From assembly GCF_000744225.1 (NCBI RefSeq), contig NZ_JQLN01000006.1:744001-808000 (forward strand): DNA of 64,000 nucleotides. The letters are read 5' to 3'. The position numbers were made by a program, and so were the translations under genes. Positions 17,556 to 25,262 of the stretch are shown here, piece by piece. The DNA comes from Kitasatospora mediocidica KCTC 9733 (lineage in GTDB: Bacteria; Actinomycetota; Actinomycetes; Streptomycetales; Streptomycetaceae). The notes beneath the pieces are model-generated. The model saw only the letters and a list, made by a program, of their open reading frames with translations, was not told the DNA's origin and made no database searches. Position 1 is the first letter of the stretch, and every line of letters begins with the position of its first letter.

Positions 17556-19349
17556 TCAGCCGACCTTGACCAGCTGCCACATCTGCGGGCTGGCCCAGTT
17601 GACGGTCCACTGGACCGCTGTCTGGCCGTCCGCCGTGCCGTTGCCGTTGTCCAGGGCCATCCCGCTTGCCCGGTTGGTGAGCTGGTAGTAGCCGCTGCCC
17701 AGCGCGAGGATGCTCCACTGCTGCTGGTTGCCGCCGTTGTAGGGCTGCTGGACCAGGGCAGTGCCAGCGCTGGTGCTGCCCCCGTTGTCGAGGGCCATCC
17801 CGCTGCGGGAGCACACCAGGCTGAACCGGCCCCCTTCCAGCCCGGTCAGCGTCCACTGCTGCGGTGTACCGCCGTTGACGGTCCACTGCACCACCTGGCT
17901 GCCGGCGCTGGAGGTGTTGTCGTCGTCCAGGGCCTTGCCGCTGCGCGCGCAGACCAGCTGGTAGACGCCGTCGGCGACCACGGCCGGCATCCCGGTGACC
18001 TCGACGACCACGACGGAGTCGTTGGCGTCGGGGGCGGTGGCCGGCACGGAGACGTTGATGGTGCCGCCGCTGACCGTGTAGGAGAGCGAGGTGCCGGGGT
18101 CGCTCATCAGGTGGACCCGGTTGATGGTGTTCTGGATCAGCGGGATCTGCAGGGTGCCGTTGCTGGGCCAGCTGAACACGTGGGCGAAGAGCTTGCCCGA
18201 CTTCCTGGTGAACTTGCCCCAGGACGGCTCGGCGGTGAACGGGCTCCCGCTGGTGCCGTAGATGCTGTCGCTGTTGACGGCCATCCAACTCGCCAGCCCC
18301 TGGAGGATGGTGACGGAGCCCGGGGTCGGCGTGCCGTCGCCCTTGGGACCGATGTTGAGCAGGTAGTTGCCGTCACGGGAGGCCACCGTGACGAACTCCT
18401 GGAGGATGGTCTGCACGGACCGGTAGGAGTTCTCGGCCCAGGAGGTGTACCCCCAGGCGCCGTTCATCGTGGCGCAGGTCTCCCACGGGCGGCCGAGCGG
18501 TTCGGCGGGCACGGTCTGCTCCGGGCAGGCGAAGTCGCCGAGCCCGAGGTCCCGCTTGACCCGCTCGTTGACGATCAGGCCGGGCTTGAGGCCGGTCAGC
18601 CACTTGTAGAGGTCGACCCCGTCGGACTCGACCCACCAGTCGGTCAGGGTCGGGGTGGCGGCGTTGGCACACCAGTCGCCGTCGAACCAGAGGATGGCGG
18701 GGTCGTAGGTGGTGAGCAGCTCCTGCAACTGGGCCTTCATGTCGCTGATGTAGGAGGTGCGCGCGGCCATCGAGGCCATGTCGGTGTAGTTGGTGGTGTC
18801 GTCCACCGTCTGGGACCAGTGGTTCCAGTCCATGATCGAGTAGTAGAGCCCGAACTTGATCCCGCGCGACTCGCAGGCGGTCTTCAGCGCGGCCAGCAGG
18901 TCGTGCTGGTAGGCGGTGTAGTGGGGCAGGTTGTAGAGCTTGTTGCCGGTGGTGTCGCTGAATCCGGCGACGCTGGAGTTGTACATCGCGAAGCCCTCGT
19001 GGTGCTTCGCGGTGATAACCAGGTACTTCATGCCGGCGTTCTGGGCCAGCTCGGCGATGGTGTCGGCGTTGAAGCTCGCCGGGTTGAAGGGCGCCGACAC
19101 CTGGGCCTGGTAGTTGGCCTTGGTCCAGTCCTCGGTGGAGAAGGCCCACTCGCCGTGGCCGAGGTTGCTGTAGGAGCCGAAGTGGATGAACATGCCGAAG
19201 CGGGCCTGGTACCACCAGTCCATCTTGCTGGGCACCGAGTACGCCTCGGCGGGTTCGCCCAGCAGGACTTGGGGCAGGCCGAAGGCGACGGCGCCTCCGG
19301 CGAGGGCTGCGGCGCGGATGAGTTGACGGCGGCTCAGATGGGGTGACAT
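17556..19349 (-). CDS. Secreted GH29 alpha-L-fucosidase with C-terminal ricin B lectin domain
   Basis: 597-residue exported retaining glycosidase. The N terminus is a Tat-type signal (SRRQLIRAA, then a hydrophobic run, cleavage near AEA at 36). The GH29 barrel shows WWYQARFGMFIHFGSYS, the conserved KHHEGF (115-120), and WFDGDW with D223 as expected nucleophile; the beta-sandwich follows from about 345. Residues 460-597 form a ricin beta-trefoil with three repeats (ALDDDNTSSAGSQVVQW, ALDNGGSTSAGTALVQ, ALDNGNGTADGQTAVQW), each ending in a QxW-like motif. It removes terminal L-fucose from glycans outside the cell and supplies the pathway encoded around it. It lies 46 bases after a decayed gene of the same strand and probably shares its promoter near 19.9 kb. 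Confidence 0.95.
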   Translation of the reverse strand: MSPHLSRRQLIRAAALAGGAVAFGLPQVLLGEPAEAYSVPSKMDWWYQARFGMFIHFGSYSNLGHGEWAFSTEDWTKANYQAQVSAPFNPASFNADTIAELAQNAGMKYLVITAKHHEGFAMYNSSVAGFSDTTGNKLYNLPHYTAYQHDLLAALKTACESRGIKFGLYYSIMDWNHWSQTVDDTTNYTDMASMAARTSYISDMKAQLQELLTTYDPAILWFDGDWCANAATPTLTDWWVESDGVDLYKWLTGLKPGLIVNERVKRDLGLGDFACPEQTVPAEPLGRPWETCATMNGAWGYTSWAENSYRSVQTILQEFVTVASRDGNYLLNIGPKGDGTPTPGSVTILQGLASWMAVNSDSIYGTSGSPFTAEPSWGKFTRKSGKLFAHVFSWPSNGTLQIPLIQNTINRVHLMSDPGTSLSYTVSGGTINVSVPATAPDANDSVVVVEVTGMPAVVADGVYQLVCARSGKALDDDNTSSAGSQVVQWTVNGGTPQQWTLTGLEGGRFSLVCSRSGMALDNGGSTSAGTALVQQPYNGGNQQQWSILALGSGYYQLTNRASGMALDNGNGTADGQTAVQWTVNWASPQMWQLVKVG

Positions 19350-19395
19350 CTGCGGCTCCTCGGGGGAAGGGTGGGGTGGGGTGGGGTGGGGGAGT

Positions 19396-19708
19396 TCAGT
19401 GATCGACCACGACCATCGCGTGTCCCTCCAGGGCGGTCACCCGCACGTGGAGGTACGTGCCGTCGTGCTCCCAGGGCAGTTCTCGTCGTGCGCGACCCAC
19501 TCGGGGTGCTCCCGGGCGGCGTACTCGTCCACCTGGAGGGAGAGGTAGATGGGCGTGCGGATCCCCACCGCGTGCAGGGCCTCGATCTGCTCGGAGAGCA
19601 GGTCGAGGCCGGGGGAGAGGCCGGGGTGGCGCTCGGGGCGGTGTGAAAGTCCCGGTGAACGGTCCGCTGTGGGAAGCGGCGCGGGTCCAGGGGGTTCGGC
19701 TGCGGCAC
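19396..19708 (-). pseudogene. Remnant of an alpha-amylase/beta-galactosidase-like family gene with its middle deleted
   Basis: Three frames must be joined to see the gene. From a GTG at 19708, preceded by AGGAGA, the start PQPNPLDPRRFPQRTVH appears. Next comes an internal barrel segment (PERHPGLSPGLDLLSEQIEA, GIRTPIYLSLQVDEYAAREH), then after a break the C-terminal end (WEHDGTYLHVRVTALEGHAM) and a stop at 19396. Such proteins are normally several hundred residues long; about 100 remain. The retained true start and true end show two internal deletions rather than truncation by insertion. It is the first gene of the GH29 transcription unit. Confidence 0.7.
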
Positions 19709-19790
19709 GGTCTCTCCTCTTGGCGCGGGTGGGCGGGGTCAGGACTCGGTGGTCCAGGTGGATTCCGATCAGCGGCTCCGGGACGTTCCA

Positions 19791-19824
19791 CAGGTCCAGG
19801 TCCAGGTCCAGGTCCAGGTCCAGG
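19791..19824. repeat. Hexanucleotide tandem repeat (AGGTCC)5
   Basis: Five perfect AGGTCC units plus a partial sixth, upstream of the decayed gene and downstream of the operator-like element at 19888. It may be a slippage-prone spacer; no function is evident. Confidence 0.9.
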
Positions 19825-19887
19825 AGACGCGTGCGTCGCCCACCGACAGCAGCCGGGCGGTCACGGCTCCTCAATCGAGTCAACCCT

Positions 19888-19908
19888 ATACATAGGATGT
19901 ATGTATAG
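19888..19908. promoter_or_regulatory. Operator-like element (ATACAT..GATGTATGTATAG), copy 1
   Basis: This 21-base element recurs with three changes at 25072-25092, and its GGATGTAT core is also found before the fuconate operon (10541) and, reversed, before the second fucosidase (32236-32246). It sits between divergent transcription units (GH29 unit on minus, GntR remnant plus lactone hydrolase on plus), as expected for a shared GntR operator. Confidence 0.5.
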
Positions 19909-20027
19909 AGGCCGCACTCTTCGGGGTCCAGTGGTGGAGCGCAGATGTTGTGCGAAACTCCTGATAAAGACTACTATTTGGCAGAATTTTGATGCTCCTG
20001 GCGCGCGCTGAATGATCGCGGCCCTTT

Positions 20028-20077
20028 CAAGACATAGGACGACCTGTTAGGTTGTCGCTGTGTCACTGACAGACCAG
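20028..20077 (+). repeat. 50-bp direct repeat R1 (GntR promoter and first codons)
   Basis: Identical to 25213-25262 except one base (T at about 20048, G in the other copy). It contains a palindrome-like CGACCTGTTAGGTTGTCG with an inner ACCT-GTT-AGGT repeat, and a GTG start (20060) followed by five codons reading SLTDQ, the typical N terminus of FadR-type regulators. It is therefore the head of a duplicated regulator gene rather than a mobile-element end. Confidence 0.9.
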
Positions 20078-20322
20078 AGGCGATCTTCCGGGCCCTGCTC
20101 GCCGGTGACGCCGAACTCGCCCGTGCCGCAGCACTGCTGCACGTGAACTCCACCGAACGCTGGCTGCGCGAGCACCTGGCCGAAGGGGATCGGATCCCGG
20201 CCGGCCGGCCGGCCGGCCAGCCAGCCCGTCCGAACCCGAGTGACCGCCGCCCGCCGCTGATCCCGGTTCGACCGGAAGCCCGCCGCCCCACAACCCGTCG
20301 ACCGAGGAGTGATCGCGCGTGA
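20060..20322 (+). pseudogene. Internally deleted FadR-type GntR regulator
   Basis: A GTG at 20060 opens VSLTDQ; the reading frame then shifts, and from 20080 the C-terminal end of an FCD domain is readable (AIFRALLAGDAELARAAALL, HVNSTERWLREHLAEGD), closing at a TGA at 20320-20322. Roughly 150 residues, including the DNA-binding domain, are missing. The stop overlaps the GTG of the following lactone hydrolase (GTGA), so the original gene was translationally coupled to it and probably regulated it. A CCGGCC run at 20196-20215 lies in the tail. Confidence 0.75.
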
Positions 20323-21194
20323 GAATCGACGCGCACCACCACGTCTGGGACCTCGCCAGGCGCCCGCAATCCTGGCTGGACGGACCTGAGTCGGCGGTGA
20401 TCCGGCGTGACTTCGGGCCGGCCGACCTGGCGCCCCTGGCGAAGGCGGCGGGCATCGCGCGCACCGTGCTGGTGCAGGTGCTGCCGGATCTTGAGGAGAC
20501 CAGGGAGTTCCTCGCGCTGGCCGCTGCCGACCAGCTGGTCGCCGGCGTCGTCGGCTGGGCCGACCTCACCGACCCCGGCATCGCCGACACCCTGGCCGAG
20601 CTGCGGCAGGGGACGGGTGGTGACCTGCTGGTCGGCGTGCGGCACCTGGTCCAGGGCGAGGCCGACCCGGCCTGGCTCGCCCGCCCCGACGTCCGGCGCG
20701 GACTGCGCGCGGTGGGTGACGCCGGGCTCTGCTACGACCTGCTCACCCTGCCGCACCAACTCCCGGCCGCCATCGAGACGGTGCGCGCCCTGCCCGACCA
20801 GCCGTTCGTCCTCGACCACCTCGCCAAGCCACCGATCGCCAGTGGCGAGGTGGCGCCCTGGGCCGACCGGCTGCGCGAGCTGGCCCGCGAACCCAACGTC
20901 TCCTGCAAGCTCTCCGGCCTGGTGACGGAGGCCGACCGGGAGCGCTGGACCGTCGCGGACCTGCGCCCGTACGCGGAGGTCGCGCTGGACGCCTTCGGTC
21001 CCGAGCGGGTCATGTTCGGCTCCGACTGGCCGGTCTGCCTGCTGGCCGCATCGTACGGTCAAGTCATCAGCACAGCAAAGGATTTGACGGATCGTCTGGG
21101 CTCGCACGAGCGCGCGCTGGTGTTCGGTGGCACGGCGGCCCGGGTCTACCGGCTGGTCGCCACGGCCGGGCCGTCCGAGGAGACCGCGGTGTGA
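20319..21194 (+). CDS. Amidohydrolase-family lactone hydrolase (probable L-fuconolactonase)
   Basis: 291-residue metal-dependent hydrolase of the COG3618 group. It has the N-terminal HxH (MRIDAHHHVWDLARRPQSWL), a central His region (FVLDHLAKPPI) and FGSDWPVC with the conserved Asp near 238. L-fuconolactone and L-rhamnono-lactone hydrolases of this family open the 1,4- or 1,5-lactone to the acid. It fills the step missing from the operon at 10.6-14.9 kb, between sugar dehydrogenase and acid dehydratase. The GTG at 20319 overlaps the remnant GntR stop; with that regulator broken, its translation may now depend on readthrough of a short frame. Confidence 0.88.
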   Translation: MRIDAHHHVWDLARRPQSWLDGPESAVIRRDFGPADLAPLAKAAGIARTVLVQVLPDLEETREFLALAAADQLVAGVVGWADLTDPGIADTLAELRQGTGGDLLVGVRHLVQGEADPAWLARPDVRRGLRAVGDAGLCYDLLTLPHQLPAAIETVRALPDQPFVLDHLAKPPIASGEVAPWADRLRELAREPNVSCKLSGLVTEADRERWTVADLRPYAEVALDAFGPERVMFGSDWPVCLLAASYGQVISTAKDLTDRLGSHERALVFGGTAARVYRLVATAGPSEETAV

Positions 21195-21422
21195 GGGGCC
21201 GACTCGCCTGCGGCATGACCGGCCTCGACGGAGGCGCACAACTGGAGCAGCAGGTACGCCGCCGCGGGCCTGGTCCAACTGGTCACCAGAGAAGGTCGGC
21301 AGCTCGGCGGGGGCGGCGGGGACATCGAGGCCGAGCCGGGTGGCCAGGCCCGGGCCGACGCCGACCGGCGAGGTGAGCCGGGCCTGGCCGGAGGCTGCCG
21401 TTCGTGGCGTCCCGATGGCCGG
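21195..21422 (-). other. Decayed coding-like stretch between lactone hydrolase and GntR regulator
   Basis: These 228 bases have protein-like minus-strand segments in different frames (LGLDVPAAPAELPTFSGDQL; then AAAYLLLQLCASVEAGHA) but no complete frame and no recognisable start. They may be the C-terminal remains of a dehydrogenase-like gene; the family cannot be named. Confidence 0.3.
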
Positions 21423-22094
21423 TCAGCATGGCGACGGAAGCCGGGGTTCCCGTGCCAGGCCGATGCGGTGTCCCACGGCGCCGATGTGCCGGGTGAGCAG
21501 ATCGCGGGCAGCCGCCCGGTCGGCGTCGGCCAGGGCCCGGGCCAGTGCGGTGTGTTCCTCGATGTCCGCCGCCACGTGGGCGGGACGGGAGGTGGAGGCG
21601 GCGCTGACCCGGATCTGCTGGTCCCACAGTGCGGCATGGGATGCGGCCAGCACGCTGTTGCCGCCGGCACGCATCAGACGCGCGTGGAAGTCGCGGGCGG
21701 TGTCCAGGATCGGGCCGGTGGGCGACGCGGATCCCTCGGTCGCCTCGCGCGCCGCCAGGGCGAGCAGGTCCTCGCCGACGGCGCGCACGGCCTCGTCGGG
21801 CTCGGTCGACAGGGAGTCGAGGGCGAACAGTTCCATCAGCAGCCGGGCTTGGAGTACGGCCATGGCCTCGCCGGGGCTGACCGGGGTGACCATCGCGCCG
21901 CGCTTGGGGTAGAGCCGGAGGAAGCCCTGGGCCTCCAGGCGCAGGAACGCTTCGCGCACCGGGGTACGCGAGATGCCCAGTTCGGCTGCCACGGTCCCCT
22001 CGGACAGCAGTTCGCCGCCCGGGTAGGCACCACTCAGAAGGAGATCGCGCAGATGGGCGTAGGCGAGGTCAGCGGCAGGCTGTGGCTTTGACAC
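21423..22094 (-). CDS. GntR family regulator, FadR/FCD type (probable regulator of the lactate operon)
   Basis: 223 residues from a GTG at 22094 (VSKPQPAADLAYAHLRDLLL); the longer open frame upstream runs into the promoter region and is unlikely to be translated. The winged helix (EGTVAAELGISRTPVREAFL, wing YPKRGAMVTPV) covers about 10-75, and the FCD domain follows with ARDFHARLMRAGGN. It is divergent from lutABC, with 112 bases between them holding three 12-base repeats. In other bacteria LutR/LldR-type GntR proteins repress lactate genes and are relieved by L-lactate; the same is inferred here. Confidence 0.85.
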   Translation of the reverse strand: MSKPQPAADLAYAHLRDLLLSGAYPGGELLSEGTVAAELGISRTPVREAFLRLEAQGFLRLYPKRGAMVTPVSPGEAMAVLQARLLMELFALDSLSTEPDEAVRAVGEDLLALAAREATEGSASPTGPILDTARDFHARLMRAGGNSVLAASHAALWDQQIRVSAASTSRPAHVAADIEEHTALARALADADRAAARDLLTRHIGAVGHRIGLAREPRLPSPC

Positions 22095-22133
22095 GGCACC
22101 AGTCTGGCCCGTTCGGGTGGATTCGGCATCCAA

Positions 22134-22169
22134 GCTTGCATCTATGCTTGTATGCATGCTTGCATGGGC
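22134..22169. promoter_or_regulatory. Three tandem 12-base repeats in the gntR-lutA intergenic region
   Basis: GCTTGCATCTAT, GCTTGTATGCAT and GCTTGCATGGGC follow each other exactly at 22134, 22146 and 22158. The GCTTG(C/T)AT core, spaced about one helical turn plus, is a strong candidate operator array for the divergent GntR regulator and would cover the promoters of both transcripts. Confidence 0.65.
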
Positions 22170-22206
22170 GCAGCCGAGGTCGAGACCACCCACCGAAAGG
22201 CTCCCC

Positions 22207-22986
22207 GTGCGCACAGCTCTCTTCGTGACCTGCCTGAATGACGGGTTGTTCCCGCGTTCGGGGCAGGCCACCGTCAAGCTGCTGCGCCGGCTCGGGGTCG
22301 AGGTCGAGTTCCCCCCGGCGCAGAGCTGCTGCGGGCAGATGCACTGGAACACCGGCTACCGGGCCGAGACCGCCCGCCTGGCCGCACACTTCGTGAAGGT
22401 GTTCGGCGAGTACGACGCCGTCGTCGTCCCCTCCGCCTCCTGTGGAGGAATGCCGGGCGAGGCCTACGAGCGTGCGGCCGAGACCGTCGGCGACGCGGGC
22501 CTGGCCCGCGCCGTGCGCGAGCTCGCGCCCCGGGTCCACGAACTGACGGGTTTCCTGACCGATGTGCTCGACGTCGAGGACGTCGGCGCCTACTTCCCGC
22601 ACCGCGTCACCTACCACCCCACCTGCCACAGCCTGCGCGCCGCGCCGGTCGGCGCCCGGCCGTACCGGCTGCTTCGGGCCGTGGCCGGGATCGAGTTCAT
22701 CGAACTTCCCGCGCAGGAGGAGTGCTGCGGGTTCGGCGGGACCTTCTCGGTGAAGAATCCGGCCGTGTCCGGAGCGATGAACGCCGACAAGGCCCGCCAC
22801 GTCCTGGAGACCGGCGCCAGCGTGCTCGCCGCCGTCGACAACTCCTGCCTCATGAACATCGGAGGCCGTCTCGCCAAGGACGGGCACACCGTTCGGACCA
22901 TGCACCTGGCCGAGATCCTTGCCCGCACCCGGGCCGACGGCCCGGTCTTGGACCTGCCCCACTCGACGCGGGAGCTGACCCGATGA
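22207..22986 (+). CDS. lutA: L-lactate oxidation complex subunit LutA (cysteine-rich CCG-domain protein)
   Basis: 259 residues from a GTG at 22207, preceded by GAAAGG; the start gives VRTALFVTCLND, the usual LutA N terminus. It carries two CCG domains, each expected to hold iron-sulfur or heterodisulfide-type chemistry: an early PAQSCCGQMHWNTGY, then SASCGGM, and a second pair YHPTCHSLR and EECCGFGGTFSVK. With LutB and LutC it oxidises L-lactate to pyruvate in the cytoplasm. That is exactly what is needed to use the lactate released by 2,4-diketo-3-deoxyfuconate cleavage. The next gene overlaps it (ATG 22983). Confidence 0.93.
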   Translation: MRTALFVTCLNDGLFPRSGQATVKLLRRLGVEVEFPPAQSCCGQMHWNTGYRAETARLAAHFVKVFGEYDAVVVPSASCGGMPGEAYERAAETVGDAGLARAVRELAPRVHELTGFLTDVLDVEDVGAYFPHRVTYHPTCHSLRAAPVGARPYRLLRAVAGIEFIELPAQEECCGFGGTFSVKNPAVSGAMNADKARHVLETGASVLAAVDNSCLMNIGGRLAKDGHTVRTMHLAEILARTRADGPVLDLPHSTRELTR

Positions 22987-24419
22987 GCCGCACCTTCGTA
23001 GGCTGGCCCGCCTTTCCGCAGGCCGCCGCCGTCGCCACGCGTGACGCCCAACTGCGCGCCAACGTCGCGCGCGCCACCGGCACCATCCGCGCCAAGCGAG
23101 CCAAGCTCGTTGCGGAGCGCCCCGATTGGGAAGAGCTGCGCGACTCCGCCGCCGCGCTCAAGGACGATGTCCTGACCCACCTCGACACCTACCTGCTCCA
23201 GGTCGAGGAGAAGGTCACCGCCGCCGGCGGCACCGTCCACTGGGCGCGCGATGCCGCCGAGGCCAATCGGATCGTCACCGATCTGGTGCGCGCCACCGGC
23301 GAGCGGGAGATCGTCAAGGTCAAGTCCATGCTCACGGAGGAGATCGGCCTCGACAACGCCTTGGCGGCCGCCGGGATCGATGCTCGGGAGACGGACCTGG
23401 CGGCCGCGATCGTGCAGCTCGGCGACGACCTGCCCTCGCACGTCGTGGTCCCCGCGCTGCACCGCAACCGTGCCGAGATCCGCGACATCTTCGTGCGCGA
23501 GATGGGCCGCCACGGCCGCCCCGCTCCCGAAGGGCTCAGCGACGACCCGCCGCAGCTCGCCGAGGCCGCCCGCCTGCACATGCGGGAGAAGTTCCTCAAG
23601 GCCAAGGTTGCCGTCAGCGGTGCCAATTTCCTCGTGGCCGAGACCGGCACGGCCGTCGTGGTCGAGTCCGAGGGAAACGGACGCATGTGCCTGACCCTGG
23701 CCGACACCCTCATCACCCTCGTGGGCCTGGAGAAGGTGGTCCCGACCTGGCGTGACCTGGAGGTCTTCCTGCAACTGCTGGCTCGCAATGCCACCGGTGA
23801 GCGGATGGCGCCCTACACCACCACCTGGACCGGAACCACCCCCGGCGACGGCCCGCAGACGTTCCACCTGGTCCTGGTCGACAACGGCCGCACCCGCGCC
23901 CTCGCTGACGAGGTCGGACGCCAGGCCCTGCGCTGCATCCGCTGCGGCGCCTGCATGAACATCTGCCCCGTCTACGAACGCACCGGTGGGCAGAGCTACG
24001 GCTCGGTCTATCCGGGCCCGATCGGAGCGATTCTCAACCCGCTGCTCAAGGGCCTCGACGATCCGCAGACCGCCTCCCTGCCCTACGCGTCCTCGCTCTG
24101 CGGTGCCTGCAACGACGTCTGCCCCGTTCGGATCCGTTTCACGGACGTCCTGCTGGAACTGCGACACCAGGTCGCGGAGGGCGACGCGAAGGTCAAGCAC
24201 CCCGGTGAGAAGGCCGCGCTGCGCGCTGTCGGCGCAGTGATGGAGCACCCCGCCGCCTGGAACGCGGCGATCCGGGCCGCGGGCAAGGCCGGCCCGCTGA
24301 TTCCGAAGAAGAAACTGCCAAAGCCGCTCTCCGGCTGGACCGACAGCCGGATCGTCCCCGGCATTCCCAAGGAATCGTTCCGCGCCTGGTGGGAGCGCAC
24401 CGATGGAGGCACCGAGTGA
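22983..24419 (+). CDS. lutB: L-lactate oxidation complex subunit LutB (iron-sulfur protein)
   Basis: 478 residues. The N-terminal two thirds is the LUD domain (KVKSMLTEEIGLDNALAAAG, VAVSGANFLVAETGTAVVVE). Two ferredoxin-type 4Fe-4S motifs follow: CIRCGACMNICPVYE near 320 and CGACNDVCPVRI near 375. The C-terminal tail is basic. It has the standard LutB length and order and starts within the last codon of lutA. Expected role: electron-transfer subunit of the L-lactate dehydrogenase complex. Confidence 0.95.
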   Translation: MSRTFVGWPAFPQAAAVATRDAQLRANVARATGTIRAKRAKLVAERPDWEELRDSAAALKDDVLTHLDTYLLQVEEKVTAAGGTVHWARDAAEANRIVTDLVRATGEREIVKVKSMLTEEIGLDNALAAAGIDARETDLAAAIVQLGDDLPSHVVVPALHRNRAEIRDIFVREMGRHGRPAPEGLSDDPPQLAEAARLHMREKFLKAKVAVSGANFLVAETGTAVVVESEGNGRMCLTLADTLITLVGLEKVVPTWRDLEVFLQLLARNATGERMAPYTTTWTGTTPGDGPQTFHLVLVDNGRTRALADEVGRQALRCIRCGACMNICPVYERTGGQSYGSVYPGPIGAILNPLLKGLDDPQTASLPYASSLCGACNDVCPVRIRFTDVLLELRHQVAEGDAKVKHPGEKAALRAVGAVMEHPAAWNAAIRAAGKAGPLIPKKKLPKPLSGWTDSRIVPGIPKESFRAWWERTDGGTE

Positions 24420-25048
24420 GCAGCGCCCGTGATGACATCCTGGCCCGGGTACGCGCGGCCAACGCCACTCAGCGTGCGGAGCCGGGCGCCGTGCCACGCA
24501 CGTACCTGCGGCATGCTCCCGGAATCGACCCGGCAGACCGGGCAGCGGTGCTCGCACTGTTCGCCGAGCGGCTGGTCGAGTACGGCGCCACCGTCCACCG
24601 GGTCCGGTCGGCCGACGTCGCGGCCGTGCTGGCCGCTGCCCTGCCGGAGGGCAGCGCGGTGGTCCCGGGCGGCTTCCCCGCGCCCTGGCTGGCCGAGTGG
24701 ACCGGCGCCGTGATCGCCGACACCCCGCCGCTCCCGGCCGGCCGACTCGACACGGTGGATGCCGTCGTGACCACCTGCGCGGCAGCCATCGCCGACTCGG
24801 GCACTCTCGTGTTGGACGGCGGCCCGGGCCAAGGCCGACGGGCCGCCACCCTCCTCCCGGACCTGCACCTCTGTGTCGTCCAGGCTGATCAGGTGGTCTC
24901 TTCGATTCCCGAGGCGATCGGAGCGCTGAACCCGCGCCGGCCCCTGACGTGGATCAGCGGACCGTCCGCCACGGCCGACATCGAGATGATCCGCGTGCAA
25001 GGCGTCCACGGCCCACGCCGGTTGACGGTCGTCCTGGTCGAGGGGTAG
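24416..25048 (+). CDS. lutC: L-lactate oxidation complex subunit LutC (LUD domain)
   Basis: 210-residue LUD-domain protein. The GTG at 24416 overlaps the lutB stop (GTGA). Characteristic segments are VVTTCAAAIADSGTLVLDGG and HLCVVQADQVVSSIPEAIGA, then WISGPSATADIEMIRVQGVH with the SATADIE motif diagnostic for LutC/YkgG. It completes the lutABC operon. About 200 bases downstream the second copy of the GntR promoter repeat begins. Confidence 0.93.
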   Translation: MSSARDDILARVRAANATQRAEPGAVPRTYLRHAPGIDPADRAAVLALFAERLVEYGATVHRVRSADVAAVLAAALPEGSAVVPGGFPAPWLAEWTGAVIADTPPLPAGRLDTVDAVVTTCAAAIADSGTLVLDGGPGQGRRAATLLPDLHLCVVQADQVVSSIPEAIGALNPRRPLTWISGPSATADIEMIRVQGVHGPRRLTVVLVEG

Positions 25049-25071
25049 CGAGGACAGCGAATCGGCGCCCG

Positions 25072-25092
25072 ATACATTGGGTGTATGTATAG
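25072..25092. promoter_or_regulatory. Operator-like element, copy 2
   Basis: ATACATTGGGTGTATGTATAG, 18 of 21 bases identical to 19888-19908 and at nearly the same distance (about 140 bases) from the following 50-bp repeat. The whole promoter module has therefore been duplicated or comes from two paralogous genes. Confidence 0.5.
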
Positions 25093-25212
25093 GCGACGCG
25101 GCCTTGGCGGCTCAGGGCTCCGGTGCGGAAGTTTTGCGAAACCACAGATCGGCTCGGTTATTTGAGGGAACCCTGAGGTGTCCACGCCAGTCCTGGATGA
25201 CCTCATCCCTTC

Positions 25213-25262
25213 CAAGACATAGGACGACCTGTGAGGTTGTCGCTGTGTCACTGACAGACCAG
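25213..25262 (+). repeat. 50-bp direct repeat R2 (GntR promoter and first codons)
   Basis: Second copy of R1 with one mismatch. It contains the ACCT-N3-AGGT element, the GTG start at 25245 and the SLTDQ codons. The two direct copies are 5.2 kb apart and enclose the lactone hydrolase, the GntR gene and lutABC. Confidence 0.9.

Noticed and set aside
19791..19824. AGGTCC hexamer array as CRISPR or iteron origin
   Set aside because: The unit is 6 bp without spacers, and no replication or cas gene is near; it is a simple tandem repeat.
22095..22352. N-terminal extension of the GntR regulator to 22352
   Set aside because: The extension covers the operator repeats and promoter of lutA and its sequence is not GntR-like; the GTG at 22094 gives the expected start.
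20028..25262. R1/R2 direct repeats as ends of a transposon or integrated element
   Set aside because: No transposase or integrase is enclosed, the repeats are direct, and their content is explained as the promoter and first codons of a GntR gene.
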